NCBI GenBank assembly: GCA_964017195.1
Contig: OZ024898.1
Coordinates: 9,561,130 to 9,625,129 of the forward strand
From: Siderastrea radians
Taxonomy: Eukaryota > Cnidaria > Anthozoa > Scleractinia > Rhizangiidae
Reading direction: 5' to 3'
DNA length: 64,000 bases
The notes below the pieces were generated by a model, which was given only the letters and a program-made list of their open reading frames with translations, ran no database searches and had not been told where the DNA came from. Both the position numbers and the translations under genes were made by a program. Below are positions 46,601-58,600 of the stretch, piece by piece (within the stretch, counting starts at the first letter, position 1; the number at the start of each line of letters is the position of its first letter).

Positions 46601-49600
46601 GGTCAGCGGCTTCAGTTTGATTTAGTTCTGATCTTCTTGATGCAGTTCAAATCTGATATTCCGTTTTCAAAATTGAAGTGGTTTCTTAAGGGCAAGCTAG
46701 TTCTATTTATCTTCTACAAGAGATGCCTTCTACTAATCTTCATGGTTGTTTATTATTGTGGCAAATAATGGTCGGTTGGTTATTGTTGTTGTTGCTATTG
46801 AAAAAGAATTAACCCGTCGTTATGCGGGAAGTAAAGTACCATTACTTGTTGCCAAACTGTGCAGGTCGTTAACATCATTTGTAAGTTTTTACTTAGTATC
46901 TGTCGATCGCAGATGTTAACAGGTTTTTTCTCTCTTTTTTTCATCTTTCGGAAATTGTTTGTGAAGTAATTAAATTTTGTCCTTTCCAAGAAGACCAACC
47001 GATTGCTTATGGCAGTGAGCCAGGTATGTGACCCGCTGTTTCAACGTAATCACCGTAAAGTTCCGAATGTCATACCTTCGAAATTGCAAGGACGAACTGA
47101 AGCAACTCGACCTGTTCACCAATGAGTTCACGCTTGCCGACACTTTGATATCAATGCTATTCTCAAAAAACAAACCAACAACAACTACAAAAAAAAAACA
47201 ACAACAACAACAAAAAAAACAAAAAACTGGCTCTCCAGAGCGAGCTTTTTCATTTATCTTGTCAGCTTAGAAGGGAAATAATCTCCCCAGTCGCCATGCG
47301 GGAATCTCAGAATCAGTTAAGGTGAGTACAAACCATAATTTGTTGTCGAACGTCCGGACTGTTACACAACCGTTTTTAATTAGTAACTTTCGATCACAGA
47401 TGCGACAGCTTATCAAAAACTTCACCCCGATCAAAACTTCTTGCAATGGGTACTTACAGCCCATGCACATGGGTTTCACATTTTAACGTCAGTGATTGCG
47501 TCATTCATGCAAGACAGCGAGAGTTGTTTATGGAATATTGCAGTGCTAGGATGACAATGAAAAAAGCAAAAAGAATAAAAAATATATTTAGAATGCAACA
47601 GTAAAAAATTTCAAGTTTTAACATCTGTCGTGTCATGTCAAGGTAAGCGAATTGAATGGAAACATGAGGCGCTAGCTGTAAACAATGCACTAATATTATT
47701 TATGCTCAACGCTATCATGATCAATTTAACCTCTTAATTGTTAACTCGAGGAAACTGCATACAAATGAAATCCAAAAACCTGTTAACTCTCGATAGTGTC
47801 CCTCTGCACCGCCTACTATCAGTATTATGAGCTTGGGTTTCCAGAGCTGTGACGGCTGCTAGCCAAGATCGTGTTTTATTGGGACAACCGTTTTAGGCTC
47901 GTTGGGTTGGTTAGGATATTTCATATTCCATTGGCAAAAAAACCGTTTTCGGTTGGTTTGGTCCATCAACTTTTTCAATCAGCACATAGCTCGGTTGAAA
48001 CGGTTGAAAAGGATTGGTAGCAAGCGTCATAATTTTGACGTGTAAACTGCAAGAAACAACAACAGTGTTCTATTTTTTTTTAACATGCCGTCTGATAAAT
48101 TAGCGAAGATCTTCTTAAAATAGCCTGTAATACGAGTGGTAGGTGTCCTCTCCGTTTATAACAATGTTGCTAGAAATTCTTCGCCTGATTCACATTTTGG
48201 CGGAACCACTCCTTATAACAGTTATTAAAGGACAACTCAAGCAAACAGTCTAGCCAACCTTGGCAGACGAAGTCGAGAAAGTCTGGAAATGACTATGCCC
48301 AGTGACAACCGTGTGTCAACCAAGAATGGTTGAAAAAGTGTTTTATTTGGGAACCTTATCTTTTTTAACCAAAACTGGTTTTGGTTGAAACGGTTGATTC
48401 TAATAGAACACGACTCAAGCTTGCCTTGAGCATTTTAAATTCAGCAAATTTTTGAAGCAAGGAACGTGGAGGGTGAGCTACGAGAAGTTTTCATAAGGAA
48501 CTGAAAAAAACCGTTTTTCTACAGAGATATCAATAATCGTATTAGAAGTGTTAGCGCTATCTTTTTGTTTGTTTTGTACAAGCCAGGCTAATCAGTTAAA
48601 GGGGTAATTAAACATGGGCTAGGCCACACACACAAAAAAATCACGAATACTGGGCATTTTCCTTAAAGGGGCTACCTCTAATGTCTTTTATGCCTTTGAA
48701 GTCAAGATCCTGAATAAATTAAAACTAACAAATGGTCTTAAAACTTCAAGAAGAAGAAATGAAGTGAATTGTTTAAAGGGGAACAAAACAAAAACAGCTT
48801 AAAATGGTTCTGTTAGACATGAGGGAGAGTTTGAAAAGCACGGTCTAATTTTATTTATTTTATTTTATTTGATCCGTTTCCATGGCCAAAGACACTTACG
48901 TACATGCAGGTTTAGTCAAGTAGCTAGTGCGCACTTTAAACAAACCTGGACCATTATTTTGGGTTTCCATTATTAATACAAACACGACTTTTGGTGACAT
49001 AGCCCCATTAAGTTAAGAATGTGAATAGAAAATAGGTTTCATAAAGCACAATCTCAACATACAAAATCCAGTTTTCAATGTTATGTTTTAAGGGAGAGCA
49101 AATTAGTGCCATGTGTTGTTTAAATATGGGCTTAAAAGATTCTTTTACGAACTCAGTTAAAGATTACAGGGACTACAAAGCAGAATTTCAATTAAAATAG
49201 TGCAGATCACTCAAGCCCCGCAGGTTTCTTATCTCTTCCGGAAATTGCATTTAAAAACTATTTAACACAGAAAAACCTTTGATCTTGTTTTTATAGGAAT
49301 TGTTTCTTTCGACAACACACTAAGACTTGTCAGCTTATAAATAGCAGAAAGCCAGGTGTATGACCTATTTCTTTTTAAAGTCAGTTGCATAATAAGAGTT
49401 TTCAAGGACTACTCCTGTGCGGATACAAAACAGCCAAAAAGTCTCTTTAAACCTTGACGATAGTTTCCACTGAAAATAAAACATATACAAGAGTTTATAG
49501 CACAATTTGCGTAAACCATGAACGAAGCAATGTACTGGTAGTCTATCATGACACAAAAAAACTGACGACCCGTTCGAATCAAAGAAACTTAACAAAACTA

Positions 49601-52600
49601 TGATACTTTAGGGCAAAAAACACAAAACAAATCGTAACACAATGGCGATAGCCATCTTTAGTAAGTTTCTGTTTCTTAAAATTAAAACGAATACTGCGAG
49701 AGTGTAAATTGCAAGGAATGAGGACTCTCCAAAGGCTTTGTTCCATCCACTCACGCAAGCAAGTTTTCCTGGGTATTCAACAAGTTTTGCGTAGAACAAG
49801 TGTGGCGAGTTCACAGCCATCGCGACAATCCAAGTGGAAAGAATGAAGAAGGGACACAGTTTTAAACTGATGATTGGAGAACGGAGGGGAAATACCACAG
49901 CTCCAAATCGATCGATTGTTATCAGAACCAGGCTCTCAATAGACACGACAGTGGAGAGAAACGTTAGGAAGGGACGCAACTTATACAAGGCCTGGCCAAG
50001 AAGACCACCGATAAGCCAGGATTCCACGTACAACTCTGTTATTTTTAACGGCAAGAAGAATAGCGGATACAGCAAGTCGGAGATGGCCATGTTTGTGATG
50101 AGGTAGTATCCTCATGGTTTGCGTTTTAGATAGTTGAGATCTGATAAATTACGTGATTTTTAATAGCAGGCTCTGTTCTATTTATCTTCTACTGAAAAAA
50201 AAGTACCGTTAAAGAAGTCACCATGCGCGAACCTCAGAATGAGCTAAAGCGAATACAAAATCATTAAGACTGGACGATTTCGTTAAATTTCTGTTATAAG
50301 CCTAAAACAAGAGAAGCGTTTGTTTTAATAAAAGGCAATCTTAACCTACATATTTCGGTTTTCAATGCTCCTTGCTCAGTTCTCGTCCACTGGTGGACTT
50401 TATGGACTTGTCAGATTTTTATAGGGCATCAATTAGAGCTTAAAGTAGAAATTTACACGAAAGAAATAGTCTTGGTCAGAAGCGTTTCTTGTCTTACTAG
50501 GAAAGTGTACTTCATATTCATTTATTTATACGAAAAAAAACCTCTTCGCTTGTTTGCAAAGTAATTAAATTTGTCGGTTTCAAGAAGACCAACGGATTGC
50601 TTACTACCGGTAATGTTCCGAAAGTAGCGACCCTCCGAAAGTAGCGATACAGTTTGACTTTTGTTAGCAAATCCCGAAATGATGGATAACTACAAGTGTC
50701 GTTGCTCCGCAAAATAAAGATCTCGTTAAAGTAAGTTGACTCTCTGTACGCGAAACAATGGAGAACACGTTAACAGATATCCCGTACCACAGAATCTGAT
50801 AAGGCATAACTAGAGCATACTGCCTGTTCTATAATAAAATGTATAGTGCTATAAGAACGGGAAGGCGAAAGGCTGTTTCTTGGAAAAATTTTAACATTTC
50901 AAATAGCAATTGTATCCACCTAAATTTTCCTATTTATTACGATGTCACTCAGGTGACTCGCACCACATACGGCTCGCGCTTTTGCTTTTGCGAGGGAAGG
51001 AAAGTAACGAGGGACATTACTTGCAGAACTTTCCAGTATGTATCGCAAGTTTAATTTTGAAATATCAATCCTGTGCAGTGCAGTTGAGGAGTCTCTTTAG
51101 ACCTTGACGATAATTTCCACTGAAGATGAAACAAATGCAAGGATTTAAAGCACAATTTGCGTAAACCAGGTACAAAGTAATAAAATTTAAGCGTGTGATG
51201 CCACAAGAAACTGATGTACTGTCCCATGCAAAGAACTTCAAAAAATGATAATACTGTAGGGCACAAAACACACAAAAAATCCTAACACGATAGCGATGGA
51301 CATCATTAGGACGTTTCTGTTTCTTCTCGTGCGATGTTCCTCAGCGTTGGCCAATTGCTCGCCTGGAAAAACCTGTGTCTTCAGTTTGATAAGGATGATG
51401 GAGTAAAGTATGGCCAGCAAGGCGAAAGGAATATAAAGAAATACAACGAACATTGCGAGACCAAAATTTCCACAGGATGAAGAGTCTCCAAACGCTTCGT
51501 TCCACCGACTCTCACACGACAGTTTTCCTGGATATTTAATAAGTTTAGAGGAGAATAAGTGTGGCGAGTTGACAGCCATCGCGACGATCCAAGTGGCAAG
51601 AATGAACAAGGGGCACAGCTTTGAACTGATGAGTGGAGAACGGAGGGGAAATACCACAGCTCCAAATCGATCCACTGTTATAAGAACCAGGCTCTCAATA
51701 GACACGACAGTGGAGACGTTATTTAAGAAGGCACGCAACTTACACAAGACCTGACCAGGGAGACCACTGATAAGCCAGCATTCCACGTACAACTGTGTTA
51801 TTTTTAACGGCAAGAAGAATAGTGGATACAACAAGTCGGAGATGGCCATGTTTGTGATCAGATAGTTTATCGGTTTTCTCATGGTTTGCGTTTTGCAAGC
51901 AATGACTGCGAGGCAAGAATTCCCTACCAGGGAAACAACAAGAATCAGACAGAACACAAGGGTTTTTCCTATTTTTCCCGCTACTGCATTAGCAGCACTA
52001 AAGCAGCTCGTTCCATTTACCGTTGTGTTCATGTTTGCTGGCTTTGCGATAGTTCAGTTCTGATATTCTCTTAAAAAAATTTCAGTGATTTTTAATAGCA
52101 AGCTCTGTTCTATTTATCTTCTATTGAAAAAGGGAGGAACGTTAGCAGTCGCCATGCGGGAACCTTAGAATAAGCTAAAGCGAATACAAACCCTTATTTG
52201 TTTCAAAAGGGCGGTTTTGAATTAGCAACTGTCATCACAGATGTAACAGCTTTTAAAAACTTAATGGCGATCAAAATTTGTTTTAAGTTGCAAACGCCCA
52301 TGACATAAAAGATATTAAAACAGAAAATGATTTGAAAAGATAGCTCCCCTGAATTAGCCTGAGGAGTGGGCAAACAACAAAGAATCCAACACAGCATCAG
52401 CACAGATCAATTTTACTACGAAAACCTTTAATTTTTATCCTTTAAAATATGCCTTCAAACCCAGTTGCCCGGGCCAAATTGTAACAAAACACTCCCAGAG
52501 CGCTAAGGCAATACACATGTTTGTCTCCTTTCTGTTATCGCGAGCTACGGCCGCTTCTGTCAGCTAATTAAACATAGACTTAGGCCTGACTCTCAAGCCA

Positions 52601-55600
52601 ACAAAATCATTAATACTGGACAGTTTTATTAAATTTCTGTTACAAGCGTAAAACACGACAAGCGTTTGTTTTAATAAAAGGCAATCTTAATCTACAATTT
52701 TCGGTTTTCAATGCTCTGTTCAGTTCTCGTCGACTGATTTAATATGAACGTAACAAATTAATTTTGCGTCAGCATCACGCGTAGGTCATTTGTGGACTTG
52801 TCAGATTCTTTCAGGGCATCATTTAGAGCTTAAAGTAGAAATTTCCACGAAAGACATAACAGTCCTGGTCAGAAGCGTTTCTTGTCTTATTCGGAAATTG
52901 TACTTCATATTTATTTATACGGCAAAAAACTCTTGGCTTGTTTGCAAAGTAATTAAATTTTGTCGTTTTCAAGAAGACCAACGGATTGCATATGGTAGTG
53001 GTGCAGGTGTACGACTCACTATGTTTTAAGGTAATTATCGTAATTTTCCGAAAGTAGCGACCTTCCGTAAGTAGAGATACAATTTGACGGTTGTTTGCAA
53101 GCCCCAAAATTAGCAATCACGCGAAATATCGCACCTACGAAAATAAAGACCTTATTAAGGAAAGTTGCATTACACTCTGTATGATAAACAAAGGAGGATA
53201 CGTAACAGACAGCCATACCAATTTTTTCCCATACTAAAATAAGGCCTGTAGTAAGAGCAAAATCGCCTGTTCCACAAGAAAGTGTTTAAGCTTATAGTGT
53301 TGTAAGAATGGGAAGGCCAGAAGCTGTCTCTGAGAAATTGCAACTTTAAAATAACAAATGTACCTATCTAAACCGTCATATTTGTTACGATGTTACTCAG
53401 GTGAATCGCACCACATACGGCACGCGTTTTAGCTGTCCGAAAGTTGCGATGGCAAAAGGCTGTAAAATCGGAAAAGTAAGGAGGGATGCTACTTTTGAAC
53501 TTTTCAATGGAAGTTTTGAAATATCAATTCTGTGCCGTGTAGTTGAGGAGACTCTTCATATGTTGAGGATAATTTTCACTGAAGATAAAACAAATACAAC
53601 GATTTATAGCACAATTTGCATAAATCATGTACAAGGTAATAAAATAGTAGCGTAAGATGCCACAAGGAACTGATGTACCGTCCCATACAAAGATAGTTAA
53701 CAAAACGATAGTGTAGGGCACAAAACACAAATTAAAATAATCGTAACATTATAACGATGGACATCTTTAACACGTTTCTGTTTCTTCCCGTGCGATGTTC
53801 CTGTTTTTACAGGAATTAAGTTTCTTTCCATCATACAGTAAGACATCTCAGTTTATATTTAGCAGTCAGTTGTATAATAATACTTTTTAAAGATTACTCT
53901 TCCTCGGCGCCAAAACACCCAAGAAGTCTCTTTAAACCTTGACGATGGTTTCCACTGAAACTAAAACATATACAAGGGTTTATAGCACAATTTGCGTAAA
54001 CCATGAACGAAGCAATATACTGGTAGTCTATCATGCCACAAGAAACTGACGTACCGCTCCATGGAAAGAAACTTAACAAAATGATAATACTATAGGGCAA
54101 AAAACACACAACAAATCCTAACACAATGGCGATGGCCATCTTTAACACGTTTCTGTTTCTTCTCGCGCGCTGTTGCTCAGCGTTGGCCGCCTGCTCTCCT
54201 GATAAAACCTGTGTCTTCAGTTTGATGAGGATGTTGGAGTACAATACGGCCAACAAGGCGAAAGGAATATAGAAGAATAAAATGAATACTACGAGGGCGT
54301 AAATTGCATGGAATGAGGACTCTCCAAAGGCTTTGTTCCATCCACTCACGCAAGCCAGTTTTCCTGGGTATTCAACGAGTTTAGCGTAGAATAAGTGTGG
54401 CGAGTTTACAGCAATCGCAACAATCCAAGTGGAAAGAATGAAGAAGGGACACAGTTTTAAACTGATGAGTGGAGAACGGAGGGGAAATACCACAGCTCCA
54501 AATCGATCTACTGTTATAAAAACCAGGCTCTCAATAGACACGACAGTGGAGACATAAGTTAAAAAGGAACGCAACTTACACAATGCCTGGCCAAGAGGAC
54601 CACTGATAAACAAGAAGTCCACGTACAACTCTGTTATTTTTAACGGCAAGAAGAATAGTGGATACAGCAAGTCGGAGATGGCCATGTTTGTGATGAGATA
54701 GTTTATCGGTTTTCTCATGGTTTGTGTTTTATAAACAATGACTCCAAGGCAAGAATTCCATACCAGCGAAAGAACAAGAATCAGGGAAAGCACAAAGGTT
54801 TTCCCGATTTTTTCCGCTGCTGCATTAGTAGAACTAGAGCAGCTCGTTCCATTTACCGTTGTGTTCATGTTCGCTGGCTTTCTGATAGTTCAGATCTGAT
54901 ATTCTTTCAAAACATTTACTAAAGCGATTTTTAATAGCACGCTGTTGAAAAAGGGAAGAACGAAAAGCAGTCGCCATGCGGGAACCTCAGAATTAGCTAA
55001 AGCGAACACAAAGCCTTATTTGTTTCCAAAGGGCGGTTTTTAATTAGCAACTGTCATCACAGTTGTAACAGCTTTTAAAAACTTAACGGCGAACAAAATT
55101 TGTTTTAGTTGCAAATGCCCATGCCGTAAAAGGCATTAAAACAGCAAATGATTTGAAAAGATAGCTCGCCTGAATCCCTTCACAATCGGCCTTAGGAGCG
55201 GGCAAACAACAAACAATCCAACACAGCATCAGCGCAAATCAGGAGCCATAATCGGGGACGGAGACCGTAACTGAATACCATTTTCAGTGATGGGGCTGGC
55301 CCCATCGAAAAAGACAAATGTGCTATTTTTAGAAAAAATTGCGCCATCGCGCGCGTGAAACACGCGTGTATGTTGCGAGGATGCCACACAAAGAAAAACA
55401 AACAAAATGGCGTCGGAAATTACCTTCGTTGGAGATGAAGAAATCCAGTTTTTGTCATCAGTGACAATTCCAAATCTAAGGCAAGCCCTTGAGGAGAACT
55501 TTTTGGATAGTGACTCTGGATATGATGATTGTACAAGTGATTCCGATGATGGCAGTGAGAATATTTTAGAAAAATCCTGTAGCGAAGATGCGTCGGACAT

Positions 55601-58600
55601 GTCGGACGAGGACTTTTTCGGTTAGACGGAACAAACGTTTTGCGGGCCAAAAAGGTGTCGAACGACGAAAAAATCAGTTGAAGGCGAATCAGGCAGGAAA
55701 AGGGAAAATACATCCCGAAAATGTATTTCCTCTGAGGACGTACAGAGACTGAAGGGCAGCCGCAAAGACTGTAAAATGATTTTCCAAGAATGTTGTGAAG
55801 AAAAGTAACGCACTGATAAATCGTTGTCACTATTTCCCCAGCAAGAAAAATAGTAACATAGATTCAAATACCGAATCAGTAAAGAAAACGTTTGCCGAGA
55901 TTTCGCAGCGTATGTTTTCTGAAATAATGCCCGCCTTTACCGAAATGACCGAAATGTTTATAATGAAGACAAAGAATAGTGAAAAGCGCGCTTTGTTTTC
56001 AATCAAATACTCTCGCGGTGCGTTATCAATCGTCGACTAAATAGAGAACTGGAAAAACACCAAGAAAAAAACTACTTCCGTCGATGAGAAGGAGAAAGAT
56101 GAAGTAAAACTTCATGCTGCCCTAGTACTGAATATGACTTACTGGGTAATTTACGAACCTAGAAGGGATACATAGCGCAGTGGACATAGCAAGGGTTTCA
56201 ACGACAGAGTGAGCTTGATTTTTTTCTCCGCCAGCAACCCGGCGAGAAAAATCACTTTGTATCGAAGCAAAATTCAAGAGAAATTACAACTGAACGTCAC
56301 TGAGACACAAATGCTTGATTTATTAGGACGAACAGAAACTGTAGAAATAGAAATCTAAGCATTTAGCGCTGTGTTTACAATTTCTTTCATCGTCAACTCA
56401 ATCACTTGTTCTTAAAATTTCACAAACAGTAGGTTTTATACGGAAGACTTTGAGTCGGAAATATCGAGACAAGACAAAATAAGCACAATAAAATAGGAAA
56501 GAAGCATTTAATAAAAATTGTCACACTTTTTATGGCGAGTCAGTACAAAAATCATGCAGCAGTCTGAACAAAAAGCATTAGACAAATTCAGTACCAGAAA
56601 AGGTGACATATTTTGGCTATTCCACGCAAAATTGACACTGGTTTACCTGTACTCGTTGTGGCTTTATCTTTGTTCCCTTGAGCAGCTCCAGACACTTAGA
56701 CACAAGTCGGATGCCATATAAAATACGTTGAATCGCTTTCACAGTTGTTTGAGTGTTGTTTTTACCATTCCGTCCCCGGGCTCTAAACAAAGAACAATTT
56801 CGTTTTGTGGTTTGCCTTTAAAAAGTAAGATGGTGAATTCTAATGTTCCTCACCTCCGTAGTCTTGTTTCAGTGAGCTGCATAGAAATTATCGTTCAAGC
56901 TTATAAATTATTAATTCTGCCTTCAGTTCGATCAAACAAACACATGATGGCTCCGTTGTCAGCGTTGTGCGAACGGAGCGATTACAAACTCTTTCATTTG
57001 AACTCCAGCAGCCATAACGGTGAGATCGTACAGCTTCAATCCGCTTTGAACGACCATTCCACCAATTTTCAGGAAAACTCAAACACGTGCCACAGTTCAG
57101 AGCCCATAATTGGAAGACTTTTCCCAAACCTTGTGCTTGTACGTTCACTTCGGGCAGTTTCATTGATTCATTCAGCTCCGCAAAGAAACGCTGCAACATT
57201 TGGCGCCTTTTTCGGTCAGTCATGTGATCGCGATTGATTCCTGTTCCTTTTCTCGCTTATTTTTTTTCTCTTTCTTGATTTCATAGCAATTAGCGATTGC
57301 GTTTTTAATAATAAAAACCATTATGTACTCGGGCATACTGGATATCAAATAATTATAACCATCTCGGTCATATCCACGTTGAACGCAAATTGGCGTGTAG
57401 CCACGCGCGTTTATGACGTTGACGGTGGCGCAATTTTTTCTAAAAATAGCACATTTGTCTTTTTCGATGGGGCCGCGTGGACCCCGCGCTTACGGTCTCC
57501 GTCCCCGATTATGGCTCCTGGCGCAAATCAATTTCCCTAAAAAAAACCTTTAATTTTCATCCTTTAGAACAAGTCTTCAAACCGAATTACACGGCCAAAT
57601 TGTAACAAAACACTCTCAGAGCGCTAAGCCAATAGACAAGTTTGTCACCTATTCTCTTGTCGCGAGCTTCCGTCGCCTCCTGTCAGGTAATTAAGACATG
57701 GACTTAGGCCTGTCTCTCAAGCGAACAAAATCATTAATACTGAACATTTTCAATAAATTTCTCTTACAAGCATAAAATAAGAGAAGCGTTTTTTTTAATA
57801 AAAGGGAATCTTAACCTACAAAGTTCGGTTTCAGTGCTCTGTCCAGTTCTCGTCGACTGGCTTCATATGAACGTAACAAAAACTTTTGCGACAGCATCAT
57901 GCTCTGTTTGTTAGTGGACTTGTCAGATTCTTTTAGGGCATCAATTAGAGCTTAAAGTGGAAATTTCCACGAAAGACATAACAGTCTTCCTCCAAAGCGT
58001 TTCTTGCCTTATTCAGAAGTTTTACTTCATATTTATTTATACTGCAAAGGACTATTGGCTTGTTTGCAAAGTCATTAACTTTTGTCGTTTTCAAGAAGAC
58101 CAACGGATCGTCTACGGCAGTGAGGCAGGTGCGTGGCTCGCTATCTTTCAAGGTAATTACCGTAATGTTCCGGAAGTAGCAACCTTCCGAAAGTCGGTAG
58201 CGATACAATTTGATGTTTGTTAGCAAATCCCGGAATAAGGGAAAACTAAAAGTGTCGCTGCGTCGCAAAATAAGGATCCAATTAAAGTAAATTGACTCTC
58301 TGTGCACGAAACAATGGAGAACACGTTAACAGATATCCCGTACCGCAGAATCTGATAAGGTATAGCAAGAGCAAACAGCCTGTTCTACAATAAAGTGTAT
58401 AGTGCTGTGAGAACGGGAAGGCCAAGCGCTGTTTCTTGGAAACATTGTAACCTTTTAAATATAAATAGCAATTGCACCTATCTAAACTTTCCTATTTGTT
58501 ACGGTATCACTCAGGTGAATCCCACCACATACGGATCGCGCTTTTGCTTTTTCGAGAGAAGGAAAGTAACCAGGGACGTTACTTGCGGAACTTTCCAGTA

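Larger units (their letters stand above)
55240..57520. mobile_element. 2.28-kb DNA transposon (hAT- or P-like) inserted in the array
   Basis: Ends are CAGGAGCCATAATCGGGGAC and GTCCCCGATTATGGCTCCTG, exact complements, inside imperfect terminal inverted repeats of about 100 bases. GCGCAAAT flanks both sides (55232-55239, 57521-57528). The same flank uninterrupted (CAGCGCAAATCAATTTC) is at 59965 in a sister unit. 8-bp duplications occur in hAT and P superfamilies. Coding content is broken (two candidate frames listed separately), and no transposase catalytic core was recognised, so it is probably non-autonomous or decayed. Confidence 0.93.
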
